A stretch of 64,000 nt of DNA from DASWZN01 sp036404435 (GCA_036404435.1 DASWZN010000044.1:62001-126000); one strand, 5' to 3'. Counted from the first letter of the stretch, positions 38,703 through 48,558 are shown. The notes: generated by a model not told the origin, from the sequence alone. A program made the numbers and translations.

Positions 38703-39328
38703 CGGCGCGGGAGCAGATCCTCCAGCAGGCGCGTGCGGCTCTTGGCGGCGGAGAGGACCACCCGGCGGCGCCCGCGGCGCGGATCCGGATTCCGGAGGTG
38801 GGAGTGGAAGCCCGGATCGAGGCGCTTTTCCGAGCCGTCTCGGGCCTGGCTGGCAAGACGTTTCTGGCCGACTCGCCCGCAGAGGCGCGGGAATACGTTG
38901 CGGCCGTGATTGGCGGGGGACCAGCGGTCGCCTCCAATGCGCCCCTTTTGCGAGAGTGCGGCATCGCCGGCCTGGCCGCGGTTCAAAACGGGTTCACGGA
39001 CGGCGAGGCGCTGCGGCAAGCCTGCGCCTCGGCCGCTTTCGGCATCACGAGCGCCGACTACGCCCTGGCCGATACGGGAACGCTGGTGATGCTGGCGTCT
39101 CCCGAAGAGGCGCGCATGGTCTCGCTGCTGCCGCCGGTGCATATCGCCGTCGTCCCGCGGGCCAGAATCCTGAGCGGGCTCGACGAGTTGTTTATGATGG
39201 TCCCGCGGCCGGGCGAAATCACCAGCTCTCTGGTGCTGATTACCGGGCCCAGCCGCACGGCGGACATCGAGCAGATCCTGGTCCGTGGGGTCCATGGCCC
39301 CGGCGAGATTCACATCCTTGTACTATAG
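38699..39328 (+). CDS. lutC: Lactate utilization protein C (LutC, LUD domain)
   Basis: A 209-aa LUD-domain protein. TSADYALADTGTLVMLAS and SLLPPVHIAVV followed by ARILSGLDELF match LutC/YkgG. It starts at an ATG overlapping the lutB stop (ATGA). It completes the lutABC operon; no lactate permease or regulator is adjacent. Confidence 0.92.
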   Translation: MTAREQILQQARAALGGGEDHPAAPAARIRIPEVGVEARIEALFRAVSGLAGKTFLADSPAEAREYVAAVIGGGPAVASNAPLLRECGIAGLAAVQNGFTDGEALRQACASAAFGITSADYALADTGTLVMLASPEEARMVSLLPPVHIAVVPRARILSGLDELFMMVPRPGEITSSLVLITGPSRTADIEQILVRGVHGPGEIHILVL

Positions 39329-39425
39329 AGGTGAAACCTCCGTCCCGGACTGAACGTCGTAACCATAAGAAGGCGCACACGGTTCCAAATTGTGGGCGCA
39401 GTCACTCGAGAGAGGAGATCCTGAA

Positions 39426-40067
39426 GTGAGAGCATTTTGGCGCTACATTGCACCTGTTTCCCTGCTAGTTCTCTGCGCCGCGCTTGCCAGTGCGCAGACC
39501 TCAGCGGACATCGGTATCGGTTTCGGATCCGCCCACGACTCCGCCAACACCAACCCCGTGAACACCAGCGGCTGGGGCTGTGCGACCGGCGCGAACTGCC
39601 TGCCTACCCTAAGCGGGTTGTTCATGGGCTTTGGCGCAGATGTGATGCTCAACAAACGGTACGGCATCGGGACAGAGGTCAGCTTCCAGCCCACACGGAC
39701 CGACTACGGGACCTTTGCGCAGTCCCGCCAGATCTTTTACGACTTCAACGGCATCTACGTGCCGCTGAGCGAGAAGAGGTTCGCCCTTCAGTTGCAGGGT
39801 GGAATCGGCGGAGCCCGGACCAGCTACATCGAGACCTCCACAGGTTGCATCGGCACTAGCTGCGTGAGCCAGAACCAGCCTCTGGCGAACTGGAGCCACT
39901 TCCAGGTCCACGCAGGCGTCGGCGTGTCTCTCTACGTGACGAGTCACATCTTCATCCGCCCGCAGTTCGATTTCCATTACGTGCCCGGGCTCAACAACCA
40001 GTTCGGCAGCAATATGGTGCCGCAAGGGACGATCTGGGTGGGCTACGCGATGGGGAGCCGCGACTAG
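39426..40067 (+). CDS. Outer-membrane beta-barrel family protein
   Basis: A 213-aa exported protein: signal peptide RAFWRYIAPVSLLVLCAALASAQ, then alternating strands (GIGFGSAH, FGADVMLNKRYGIGTEVSF, FQVHAGVGVSLYVTSHIFIRPQFDFHY) ending in aromatic G-Y-A-M-G-S-R-D, as in 8-strand porin-like barrels. The GTG at 39426 follows GAGAGGAGATCC, the best ribosome binding site. The function is unknown. Confidence 0.75.
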   Translation: MRAFWRYIAPVSLLVLCAALASAQTSADIGIGFGSAHDSANTNPVNTSGWGCATGANCLPTLSGLFMGFGADVMLNKRYGIGTEVSFQPTRTDYGTFAQSRQIFYDFNGIYVPLSEKRFALQLQGGIGGARTSYIETSTGCIGTSCVSQNQPLANWSHFQVHAGVGVSLYVTSHIFIRPQFDFHYVPGLNNQFGSNMVPQGTIWVGYAMGSRD

Positions 40068-40098
40068 GTCGCCTCCCTACTCGAAGGGCAGCGCCAGG

Positions 40099-40593
40099 AT
40101 GGGATCGGTGCGCGCGGTGCGCATGCGATCCACGAAAGGGCGCTGGTGCGTGGCGATTTCCTGGCTCGCGCTTGTAGCGGCCGGCTTCGGGCAAGTCAGC
40201 GAGGGGAGCTTGCGGGCCCTTTACGGCAAGCCCGTCGCGGGGAGCTATGTCGTTCGCCCCGGAGTGACGATTACGGCGATCGAGGGACCGAAGGGCGAAG
40301 TTTGTGTGCTCACCATCTCGGGGCCGAAGACGGAAGAGGACCTGATCGCCGTCATTGACAAAGCGGTCCCCCCGGCTTCGAGAGGGCTGGCGCTCGGCAG
40401 CCTGTCCGAATGCATGGGCATCTGCCGGACTACCAGGAACTACGAGAAGGTAACGATCTACTCGACGGTGTTGGCCGGAGGGCAACTCGATAACCCTGCC
40501 GCCATCGTCACTTTCAAGAGCAAGAGCTGCGAGGCGCGCGTCAAGGGATTCCTCGCCTCGCCCAAGACCCCTACCGCAGATAGAACAAACTGA
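40099..40593 (+). CDS. Hypothetical exported protein, 164 aa
   Basis: An N-terminal basic stretch then a hydrophobic segment (CVAISWLALVAAGFG) suggests a signal peptide. The mature part has YVVRPGVTITAIEGPKGEVCVLTISGPK, a beta-rich pattern, and 4 Cys. No family is recognised. Its last 23 bases overlap the end of the convergent gene downstream. Confidence 0.6.
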   Translation: MGSVRAVRMRSTKGRWCVAISWLALVAAGFGQVSEGSLRALYGKPVAGSYVVRPGVTITAIEGPKGEVCVLTISGPKTEEDLIAVIDKAVPPASRGLALGSLSECMGICRTTRNYEKVTIYSTVLAGGQLDNPAAIVTFKSKSCEARVKGFLASPKTPTADRTN

Positions 40594-41241
40594 GCCGCGG
40601 TAGGCCGGAGGCTTCGAGCAGACGGCGGTCCAGGAACTGGCGTTCGAGCAGCGCGATCTGCTCGACGGACATCTTGCCGCGATAGGGGCGCAGTTGCAGG
40701 TCGAACTCGCGGCGGGCGGCGAGTAGGTCCTCTTCCGGCTGCGACACGCGCGCGGCCGCGATCATCTTCTCTTCGAGGACCGTGAGGCGGCGTTCCAGGT
40801 CCTCCAGATTGGCGAGATGCGTTTCGGCCTCGGCCGCCAGGCCCCGCAAGGTCGCGGCCGTTTCCGGAAACCGGCCCTCCAGCACCGCCGCATTCCGCTC
40901 CAGGTAGGAGCGCAGATCCTCGGCCGGAAACGGCGGCGCTACCGGACCCTTCGCGCTAGCGGCGCCGCCCGCCATCTGCTGCGCCTGCTCGAGCACTGCC
41001 TGGGAGCAATAGGCGAGCGAGTTGACCGTCTGGATCTTCGACTTCCGGCTGCGCCACTTCTCGAACGCCTCGTCGATGCCGCGCAGCACGGCCTCGAGCG
41101 GCACTCCCGCATTCTTCCAGCTTTCGGCCAGCGCCCAATCGAGAGGCGATAGCAGGAACAGCCCGGTGCCGCGCGCACGCTGGAAATGCTCCTCGATTTC
41201 GGTGAAATAGTTGAAGTAGTTCAGGCCCCAGTCTTCGGGCG

Positions 41242-41245
<4 letters not shown>
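40571..41245 (-). CDS. Hypothetical helical protein translationally coupled to coaX
   Basis: A 224-aa acidic, mostly helical protein: YFNYFTEIEEHFQRARGTGLFLLSPLDWALAESWK, then coiled-coil-like LEDLERRLTVLEEKMIAAARV and REFDLQLRPYRGKM. The start is GTG overlapping the coaX stop (GTGA), so its translation should depend on coaX. No domain is recognised; similar proteins following coaX may be a lineage feature. Confidence 0.7.
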
Positions 41246-42012
<767 letters not shown>

Positions 42013-42018
42013 GACGGT

Positions 42019-42774
42019 TTACGCCGGTCTTACGCCTCCGGCCAGTATAGTCGTTCTCGATCCGTCCGGGAGGCGCAGGAGGAGGAAGCCGGAGGGGTCG
42101 AGGCCGTCCGTCACGCCTTCGAGCGCCGAGCCGCCCTGGTCCACGGTCACGCGTTTGCCGCTTACGGTGCTCGACGCCCGCGCGAACATACGCAGAATCG
42201 GCTCGCGGCCGCCCTCGACCAACATGCGCGTGAAGCTGTCCGTAGTTTCGAGCAGGTGGATGAGAAGCAGCTCGCGGGATTGCGGGCGTCCGGCGGCCAA
42301 GCGCAACGAGGTGGCGCTGGCCGCGAGCGCCGGCGGGAACGACGTGTGGTTGACGTTGATTCCGATTCCGGCCAGGAACGCGGGGCCCTCGGCCTGCACC
42401 AGAATGCCGGCGCACTTCTTCTCGGCGATCAAAACGTCGTTGGGCCAGCGCAGATCCGTACGCAGATCAGCGACGCGCGCGATGGCCTCGGCGGTGGCGA
42501 GGCCCAAGGCCATCGAGAGCACGCGCGCGTTCTCCTCGGCGAGGCCCGGGCGCAACACGATGGTGACGTAGAGGCCGGCTTCCCGTTCCGAATGCCAGGC
42601 GCGCCCGAGCCGTCCCTGCCCCGCGGTCTGCTCCTCGGTCACGACAACCGAGCCGGCCGGGCAGCCGGAGCGAGCGAGCCGAGCGGCTTCGGTCATGGTG
42701 GAGCCGCAGCGTTCGAGCCACACCAGCTCGCGGCCGGGAGAGGCGGTGCGGATCAGGTCGAGGTTAAGGGGCAT
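42019..42774 (-). CDS. birA: Biotin-[acetyl-CoA-carboxylase] ligase, short form without HTH
   Basis: A 251-aa enzyme starting with a non-HTH N-terminus; catalytic-loop stretch EEQTAGQGRLGRAWHSE, then GLYVTIVLRP and LRWPNDVLIAEKKCAGIL are characteristic of biotin ligase. It attaches biotin to carrier proteins through biotinyl-AMP. The absence of the repressor DNA-binding domain means it cannot act as the BirA regulator. It heads the birA-coaX operon. Confidence 0.92.
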   Translation of the reverse strand: MPLNLDLIRTASPGRELVWLERCGSTMTEAARLARSGCPAGSVVVTEEQTAGQGRLGRAWHSEREAGLYVTIVLRPGLAEENARVLSMALGLATAEAIARVADLRTDLRWPNDVLIAEKKCAGILVQAEGPAFLAGIGINVNHTSFPPALAASATSLRLAAGRPQSRELLLIHLLETTDSFTRMLVEGGREPILRMFARASSTVSGKRVTVDQGGSALEGVTDGLDPSGFLLLRLPDGSRTTILAGGVRPA

Positions 42775-42863
42775 CCATCAGTCCCGTGGCGCGCGTTTCG
42801 GAGGTTGCTGGCAGAGTCCCTGGCAAGCTGAGAAGGCTGGTGAAAAAGGCTGGAACAATTGAA

Positions 42864-42939
42864 GGCCGCCGATGAACGCAGATCAACGCGGATTGAAGAC
42901 AAGTGATTCATCCGCGTTGATCTGCGTTCATCGGCGGCC
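42864..42939. repeat. 76-bp hairpin repeat with perfect 30-bp arms
   Basis: Arms 42864-42893 and 42910-42939 are exact reverse complements, separated by 16 nt. The left arm reads GGCCGCC then decamers GATGAACGCA and GATCAACGCG then GAT. It shares length and arm layout with 4507-4583 and 44253-44330. It lies upstream of birA. Confidence 0.92.
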
Positions 42940-42967
42940 CAGTGTTCCTGGACTTCTCGGCAGCTTC

Positions 42968-42982
42968 TGAAGCGTGCGCCAC
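42968..42982 (+). repeat. Dispersed repeat core TGAAGCGTGCGCCAC
   Basis: An exact copy of the 15-mer found at 4459, 28283 and 44382. It lies 28 bp after the 76-bp hairpin. Confidence 0.75.
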
Positions 42983-43107
42983 AATTCATAGTATGATACG
43001 GGCACATTGAAGGAACGGGCGGTCGCGCCGAAGGAGATCGATCGCGCCTCGAGCGCAAGAGGCGGTTCGCGGCGAATCCGGAGAGACACACCTATGAGGA
43101 GGTTTGA

Positions 43108-43269
43108 CATGGCTGCCAGGTTGAACTCATCGGCACTACCGCGTCGGTCATCTGCCGCCTCGAGGACGCGGATTACGAAGGCCACTCGCTGGGGATGCTG
43201 CGCAGGATCGGAGCCGCGTTGAATCAGCGGGCCGAAATCCGGTTCGTCCCGATTCGGCGCTCGGCATAG
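43108..43269 (+). pseudogene. Remnant of an XRE/HigA-type antitoxin (C-terminal half)
   Basis: In frame 1 the 3' part of the region reads ELIGTTASVICRLEDADYEG then HSLGMLRRIGAALNQRAEIR then FVPIRRSA and a TAG stop. This is the C-terminal HTH region of HigA-like antitoxins. An in-frame TGA at 43105-43107 lies just upstream and no start codon exists in between, so the N-terminal half is lost. No toxin gene is visible beside it. Confidence 0.65.
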
Positions 43270-43291
43270 CACAGTACGTGCCCCGGGAGTC

Positions 43292-44188
43292 TTACTGAGC
43301 GCGTGACACCGGATCGGCGGTCTTCGATTGCGAGCCTTCCTCCGGGGCCAGGCTGAGCTCGAGGCGGAAGTTGATATCGACGGCGGTGGCCGAGTGGGTG
43401 ATGGCGCCGCAGGAGATGAAGTCGGCGCCGGCTTCGGCATATTCGCGGATGGTTTCGAGCGTGATGCCGCCGGAGAGTTCCACCGTGGCGCGGCCCGCGA
43501 TGTAGCGGATTTGCTCGGCGGCCTGGCTGGGCGTGAGGTTGTCGAGCAGTAAATGCTTGGCGCCGCCGGTTAGCGCCTGGTCCAGCTCCGACGGCGTGCG
43601 CACCTCGATTTCGACCGGGAGGCCGGTGGCCAGCGCGCGCTTGAGCGCGGGCCTGACGCCGCCCGCCGCCTCGATGTGATTGTTCTTGATCAAAATGGCG
43701 TCGAAGAGACCGAGGCGGTGGTTCATGACTCCACCCGCCTCGGCGGCCATTTTCTCCAGGCGCCGCAGGCCGGGCGTAGTCTTGCGCGTGTCGAGAATGC
43801 GGCACTTCGTTCCGGCTACCGCGTCCACGTAGCTGCGGGCCAGCGTGGCGATTCCGCCCAACCGTTGCATGAAATTCAGCGCCACCCGCTCGCAGGCGAG
43901 CAGCGCGCGGGCGCGGCCGCGGACGGTGGCCAGTACGTCGCCCTGGTCGACCGAGTCGCCGCTCTGCCGCACCAGCTTGACTTCCTCGTTGCCGCCGCGC
44001 AGCTCGTAGATCAGCGGCAGCAACTCCACCCCGGCGACGACGATCGGCTCCCGCGCCACGAACCGCCCCTGCGCGCGCTTCCACGCCGGGACGCACGCGT
44101 CGGAGGTGACGTCGCCCGTGCCGATGTCCTCCTCGAGCGCGTGCTTGACGATCTGGACGATTTCGGGATGGCGAACGTCGAAAGGCAT
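43292..44188 (-). CDS. nadC: Nicotinate-nucleotide pyrophosphorylase (carboxylating)
   Basis: A 298-aa NadC, which converts quinolinate and PRPP to nicotinate mononucleotide in NAD synthesis. LEEDIGTGDVTSDA at the N-terminus, TRKTTPGLRRLEKMAAEAGG and LIKNNHIEAAGGVRPA are all conserved; VELSGGITLETIREYA forms the barrel end. The C-terminus has about 15 extra residues (EEGSQSKTADPVSRAQ). The upstream region contains a hairpin repeat and the dispersed element. Confidence 0.95.
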   Translation of the reverse strand: MPFDVRHPEIVQIVKHALEEDIGTGDVTSDACVPAWKRAQGRFVAREPIVVAGVELLPLIYELRGGNEEVKLVRQSGDSVDQGDVLATVRGRARALLACERVALNFMQRLGGIATLARSYVDAVAGTKCRILDTRKTTPGLRRLEKMAAEAGGVMNHRLGLFDAILIKNNHIEAAGGVRPALKRALATGLPVEIEVRTPSELDQALTGGAKHLLLDNLTPSQAAEQIRYIAGRATVELSGGITLETIREYAEAGADFISCGAITHSATAVDINFRLELSLAPEEGSQSKTADPVSRAQ

Positions 44189-44252
44189 GGGCTAGTGTCC
44201 TGCTGACCGTGGAGCAGGCTCGAGAGGCCACTGAAGGGGGCCAAAACAGAAC

Positions 44253-44330
44253 TGGCCACGAATGGACACGAATGGACACGAATGGAAGGCAAATGGGTTA
44301 TTCGTGTGCATTCGTGTGCATTCGTGGCCA
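44253..44330. repeat. 78-bp hairpin repeat with decameric CACGAATGGA arms
   Basis: Arms 44253-44283 and 44300-44330 pair at 29 of 31 positions around a 16-nt loop. The left arm is CACGAATGGA repeated; the right arm is its near-complement. Together with 4507 and 42864 it forms a structural family of 76-78 bp. Confidence 0.9.
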
Positions 44331-44349
44331 AGAGCCTTGCCGGCGCACG

Positions 44350-44397
44350 CAAGCGTCGAGACGAGTCTCGACGCGGCACGCTGAAGCGTGCGCCACG
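44350..44397. repeat. Hairpin repeat: variable palindrome plus conserved core
   Basis: AAGCGTCGAGACGAGTCTCG contains a small palindrome (CGTCGAGACGAGTCTCGACG), followed by GCACGC-TGAA-GCGTGC and GCCACG, the conserved part also found at 28281. It lies just after valS in its downstream region. Confidence 0.75.
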
Positions 44398-44403
44398 AAG
44401 ACA

Positions 44404-47064
44404 TCAGTTCAGCCCGTCCAGAGTGGCTCGGTTCTTCTTTAGCTGGTCCTCGTAGCCGGCCAGCTTCTGGCGAATGGACTCTACCACGTGTTCCGGCGCC
44501 CGCGCCAGGAACGTCTCGTCGGCGAGCTGGCGGTTCGAATTGGCAATGTTCTTTTCGAGCTGTTCGTTCTCCTTCTCCAACCGTTTGCGGAGGATCTCGG
44601 CTTGCGCCGCGGGCACATCGAGCACCAGGTCGAAGCCGGACGTGGAGCGCTTCACGCCCGCGGCTCCGGCGCCGTCGCAACGCACATCGAGCGTCACCCT
44701 GGCGAACCCTTGGATGACGCCGAGTTGCGCGCGCGCCACCTCGGCCGCCGCGCCGGAGGAAACCAGCACGGCATCGAACTCCTGCTTGGGATCGAGCGCA
44801 AAGTCGGCGCGCAGGTTGCGGACCATGACAACAATGTCCTGGAGGATCTGCATGTCGCGCTCGGCGGCGTGATCCGCGGCATGAGAATCGTACTCGGGGT
44901 AGGAGGCGACGGCGATGGAAACGGGCCGCTCACCGGCGTTCGCCAGGAGCCTCTGCCACAGCTCCTCGGTGAGGAACGGCATGATGGGATGCAGGAGCCG
45001 CAGGGCCGCCTCGAAAACGGTGAGCAGGTTGCGCCAGTCGGTGGTCAGGCCCGAGTCGGGCTCGAACCGCAGCTTCTTGATTTCGAGATACCAGTCGCAG
45101 AACTCGTGCCAGAAGAACTGCCAGACCAGCTCGGCGGCCTCATGGAAACGGTAACGGTCGATGGCGCGGTTCATCAGGTCCGCGCATTGATTCAGCCGGC
45201 TGAAGATCCAGCGGTCCTCGAGCGGCGCTTCGAGGCCCGGAGAGTTGAACTCCGGCAGCAGGGCGGCGCCTTCCGCGGGCACCCAACTCGAGATGCCCGA
45301 GCGCTCCATGTTCATGAAGATCAGGCGCGCGGCGTTCCAGATCTTGTTGGCGAAGTTGCGGGCGCTCTCCATGCGCTCGTCGGTAAAGACGATGTCGGTG
45401 CCCGGGGCGGCGGCGCGCAGGAAGGCCATGCGCACGGCGTCGGTGCCGTATTTCTCGGTGACCAGAAGCGGGTCCACCACGTTGCCTTTGGTCTTGGACA
45501 TCTTCTGCCGCTCGGCATCGCGCACCAGGGCGTGGATGTAGACCTCGCGAAACGGCACGTCTCCGGTACATTCGAGGCCGAGCATGATCATCCGCGCCAC
45601 CCAGAAGAACAGGATGTCGAAACCGGTGATCATCAGCGACGTGGGGTAAAAAGTTTTGAGGTCTTCGGTCTGGTCCGGCCAGCCTAGCGTGGAGAACGGC
45701 CATAGCCCGGAGCTGAACCAGGTGTCGAGCACGTCGGGATCCTGCTCGAGGCGGGCCGATCCGCACGGGCAGGCGTTGGGGTCGGTGCGCGAAACGACGA
45801 TCTGGCCGCAATCGCGGCAATACCAGGCGGGGATGCGATGGCCCCACCAGAGCTGGCGCGAAATGCACCAGTCGCGGATGTTATACATCCACTCGTAATA
45901 AGTCTTGGTGACGTTGTCCGGCGTAAACCGGATGCGGCCCTCTTCCACAACCTTGATGGCCGGCTCCGCCAATGGCTTCGCTTTCACGAACCACTGCGTG
46001 GAGACTAGCGGCTCGACCGGCGTCTTGCAGCGCTGGCAGCGGCCGAGGCTTAGCTCGTAGGGTTCGATCTTCTCGATCAGGCCGAGCTTCCCGAGGTCGT
46101 CGACCACGCGTTCGCGCGCCGTCATGCGGTCGAGCCCGGCGTAAGCGCCGGCAGCCGGGGTCATGCGGCCGGTTTCGTCGATCACCTGGATCTTCGGCAG
46201 GTTGTGGCGGCGGCCGGCCTCGAAGTCGTTGAGGTCGTGGGCGGGCGTGACCTTTACGACGCCGGTTCCGAATTCGGGGTCGGCCACCTCGTCGGCGATC
46301 ACCGGAATGTCGCGGTTCATGAGAGGCAGACGGACCGTGGCGCCGTGCAGGTCGAGGTAGCGCTTGTCCTTCGGATTGACGGCGACGGCGGTGTCGCCGA
46401 GCATGGTTTCCGGCCGCGTGGTGGCGACCACCAGCACACGGTTCGTTCCGTTGACGGGATAGCGGATGTGCCAGAGGTTGCCGGGCTTGGGATCGTGCGT
46501 GACTTCGAGATCGGAGAGCGCGGTCTGGCAGCGCGGGCACCAGTTCACCATGTACTCGCCGCGGTAGATGAGGCCCTTCTCATAGAGGCGGACGAAGACC
46601 TCGCGCACGGCGCGCGAGAGGCCGGGATCTAGCGTGAATCGCTCGCGGCTCCAATCGCAACTGGCGCCCATGCGGATCATCTGGGCCTTGATCGTTCCGC
46701 CGTAGCGCTCTTTCCATTCCCAGACTCGCTTCTCGAACTCGGCGCGGCCGAGCTGGCGGCCGTCGATGCCCTCGGCGGTCAGCTTGCGCTCGACCAGCAT
46801 CTGGGTGGCGATTCCGGCGTGGTCGGTGCCGGGGAGCCAGAGGGTGTTGTCGCCGCGCATGCGGTGCCAGCGGACGGTGACGTCGATCTCGGTGTGCTCG
46901 AGCATGTGCCCGATGTGCAGCGAGCCGGTTACGTTGGGAGGGGGAATGGCGAGCGAGAACGAACGGCCGGCGGCCCCTCCGGCGCGGAAGATGCCGGAGT
47001 CGATCCACCAGGCTGCCCAGTGCGGTTCAAACCGTTGGGGCTCATAGACTTTCTCAAGTTGCAT
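44404..47064 (-). CDS. valS: Valyl-tRNA synthetase
   Basis: An 886-aa class I synthetase. The HIGH-type motif is in PPNVTGSLHIGHMLE (about residue 40) and the KMSKS-type motif in RQKMSKTKGNVVDP (about 525). The editing domain (LGDTAVAVNPKD, T-P-A-H-D-L-N-D-F) lies between. A C-terminal coiled coil (RKRLEKENEQLEKNIANSNRQL) is typical of ValS. The N-terminal QRFEPHWAAWW is standard. Confidence 0.96.
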   Translation of the reverse strand: MQLEKVYEPQRFEPHWAAWWIDSGIFRAGGAAGRSFSLAIPPPNVTGSLHIGHMLEHTEIDVTVRWHRMRGDNTLWLPGTDHAGIATQMLVERKLTAEGIDGRQLGRAEFEKRVWEWKERYGGTIKAQMIRMGASCDWSRERFTLDPGLSRAVREVFVRLYEKGLIYRGEYMVNWCPRCQTALSDLEVTHDPKPGNLWHIRYPVNGTNRVLVVATTRPETMLGDTAVAVNPKDKRYLDLHGATVRLPLMNRDIPVIADEVADPEFGTGVVKVTPAHDLNDFEAGRRHNLPKIQVIDETGRMTPAAGAYAGLDRMTARERVVDDLGKLGLIEKIEPYELSLGRCQRCKTPVEPLVSTQWFVKAKPLAEPAIKVVEEGRIRFTPDNVTKTYYEWMYNIRDWCISRQLWWGHRIPAWYCRDCGQIVVSRTDPNACPCGSARLEQDPDVLDTWFSSGLWPFSTLGWPDQTEDLKTFYPTSLMITGFDILFFWVARMIMLGLECTGDVPFREVYIHALVRDAERQKMSKTKGNVVDPLLVTEKYGTDAVRMAFLRAAAPGTDIVFTDERMESARNFANKIWNAARLIFMNMERSGISSWVPAEGAALLPEFNSPGLEAPLEDRWIFSRLNQCADLMNRAIDRYRFHEAAELVWQFFWHEFCDWYLEIKKLRFEPDSGLTTDWRNLLTVFEAALRLLHPIMPFLTEELWQRLLANAGERPVSIAVASYPEYDSHAADHAAERDMQILQDIVVMVRNLRADFALDPKQEFDAVLVSSGAAAEVARAQLGVIQGFARVTLDVRCDGAGAAGVKRSTSGFDLVLDVPAAQAEILRKRLEKENEQLEKNIANSNRQLADETFLARAPEHVVESIRQKLAGYEDQLKKNRATLDGLN

Positions 47065-47246
47065 GAAGAACTAACAATTTTAGCATGAGGGTCCGGGCGG
47101 ACCGACATTCAAAGCCAGCCGAAGAGCCCGCACGACTCGTTCAGCGAGAGGGGACAGGTGGTTGCGGCGGGCGGTGCTCAGAACCATTACAAGCCCGCCG
47201 TTGTGCAGAAGCGGCAGCCGGACGCCGGAGAGACGGCCGGGGAAGC

Positions 47247-47467
47247 TCAAAGCCAGCCGAAGGCCCAGGCGGCCGCGATCAGCAGGAGCGAAACCACGCC
47301 GGCGGCGCCCAACACAATAGCCACGCGGTCGACGTCGCGGAGGTGAACGAGCGTCCTGCGAACGTCGGCGGGGCGCATGAAAGCCTCGTGTTCGGCAAGG
47401 TCCCGGCGACTCCGCCCCAGCCGATGACCGCCCAAGCGAGGTAGGAAAGACCCACGTAGACGTGCAT
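47247..47467 (-). pseudogene. Small two-helix membrane protein gene with a one-base frameshift
   Basis: From ATG 47467 one frame reads MHVYVGLSYLAWAVIGWGG (membrane helix) then G-T-L; the adjacent frame continues A-E-H-E-A-F, M-R-P-A-D-V-R-R-T-L-V-H-L-R-D, then a second helix GAAGVVSLLLIAAAWAFGWL to the stop at 47247. Restoring one base near 47395 gives a smooth 73-aa product. Either a genuine decay, a sequencing error, or programmed frameshifting; a 43-aa product from ATG 47378 is also possible. Confidence 0.5.
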
Positions 47468-47550
47468 GCGCCTGTCCCATTTTCAACCCGCGCGGCCGTG
47501 CGAACAACCGGGGCCGGCGCACCGCATCCCAAAGAAACGACGGCCGCTTC

Positions 47551-47592
47551 TAAGGTTGGGTAGTGGGGTCATGACCCCACTACCTAAGGTTG
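47551..47592. mobile_element. 26-bp perfect palindrome flanked by 8-bp direct repeats, next to tRNA-Asn
   Basis: Bases 47559-47584 are a perfect palindrome centred at 47571/47572 (half GGTAGTGGGGTCA). TAAGGTTG occurs immediately before (47551-47558) and immediately after (47585-47592), which looks like a target-site duplication made on insertion. The right copy overlaps the -35 hexamer of the tRNA promoter. Confidence 0.65.
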
Positions 47593-47619
47593 ACACTCCG
47601 CCGTCCGGTTTGTTTTAAT
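47590..47619 (+). promoter_or_regulatory. Promoter of tRNA-Asn (TTGACA / TTTAAT)
   Basis: A -35 TTGACA (47590-47595) and -10 TTTAAT (47614-47619) are 18 bp apart, with the tRNA starting 20 bp further on. The -35 overlaps the right-hand direct repeat of the palindromic element. Confidence 0.65.
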
Positions 47620-47639
47620 GAGGACTGTCAACCAGTTGC

Positions 47640-48009
<370 letters not shown>

Positions 48010-48549
48010 ATGGACACCCCTCAACCACACTTTCGGGGACTGGTCGCTAGGACCGTCGTGGCGCACACCATCACCTATTTCTTCATGGGACTGCTTGCCT
48101 CTTTCTTCCTTGACTACAGGGCCGCCTTCGCCCGCCCCGAGGTGGCCTGTTGGATGCGACAAATCAGTGATCCGTGGGTTATGGCGGGCCCGTTGTTCCA
48201 GCCGATTCGGGGCTTGGTATTCGCCTTGGTCTTCTATCCACTGCGAGAGAGTCTGTTCGGGAAGAAGAACGGCTGGCTGCTCATGTGGTGGATTCTGGTA
48301 GCGCTCGGCATCCTCTCCACGTTCGGACCGGCGCCCGGATCGGTAGAGGGAATGATCTACACCCGCCTGCCCATCCTGGGTCAGATGAGAGGGTGGCTGG
48401 AGGTTGTGCCCCAGGCGCTCCTGCTCTCCGCGCTGCTCTGCTATTGGGTCAATCGGCCCGGGAAGAAGTGGCTGAACTGGACACTGGGGGTCGTCTTCTT
48501 CCTCCTGCTGCTGATGCCCGTCCTGGGTCTCATTGCGCGCAAAAGCTGA
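48010..48549 (+). CDS. Membrane protein, 179 aa, no recognised family
   Basis: Four or more hydrophobic segments: TVVAHTITYFFMGLLASFFL, LVFALVFYPL, LLMWWILVALGILS, and the C-terminal VVFFLLLLMPVLGLIA. Charged loops contain PGKKWLN. ATG 48010 is preferred over an upstream TTG/GTG because the upstream segment is not membrane-like. No function can be assigned; the adjacent small genes on the other strand are also membrane or secreted fragments. Confidence 0.7.
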   Translation: MDTPQPHFRGLVARTVVAHTITYFFMGLLASFFLDYRAAFARPEVACWMRQISDPWVMAGPLFQPIRGLVFALVFYPLRESLFGKKNGWLLMWWILVALGILSTFGPAPGSVEGMIYTRLPILGQMRGWLEVVPQALLLSALLCYWVNRPGKKWLNWTLGVVFFLLLLMPVLGLIARKS

Positions 48550-48558
48550 GTTGAAGCG

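Noticed and set aside
44253..44330. Short CACGAATGGA tandem units as a CRISPR array
   Set aside because: Units are 10 bp, contiguous and arranged as one hairpin; there are no spacers and no cas genes.
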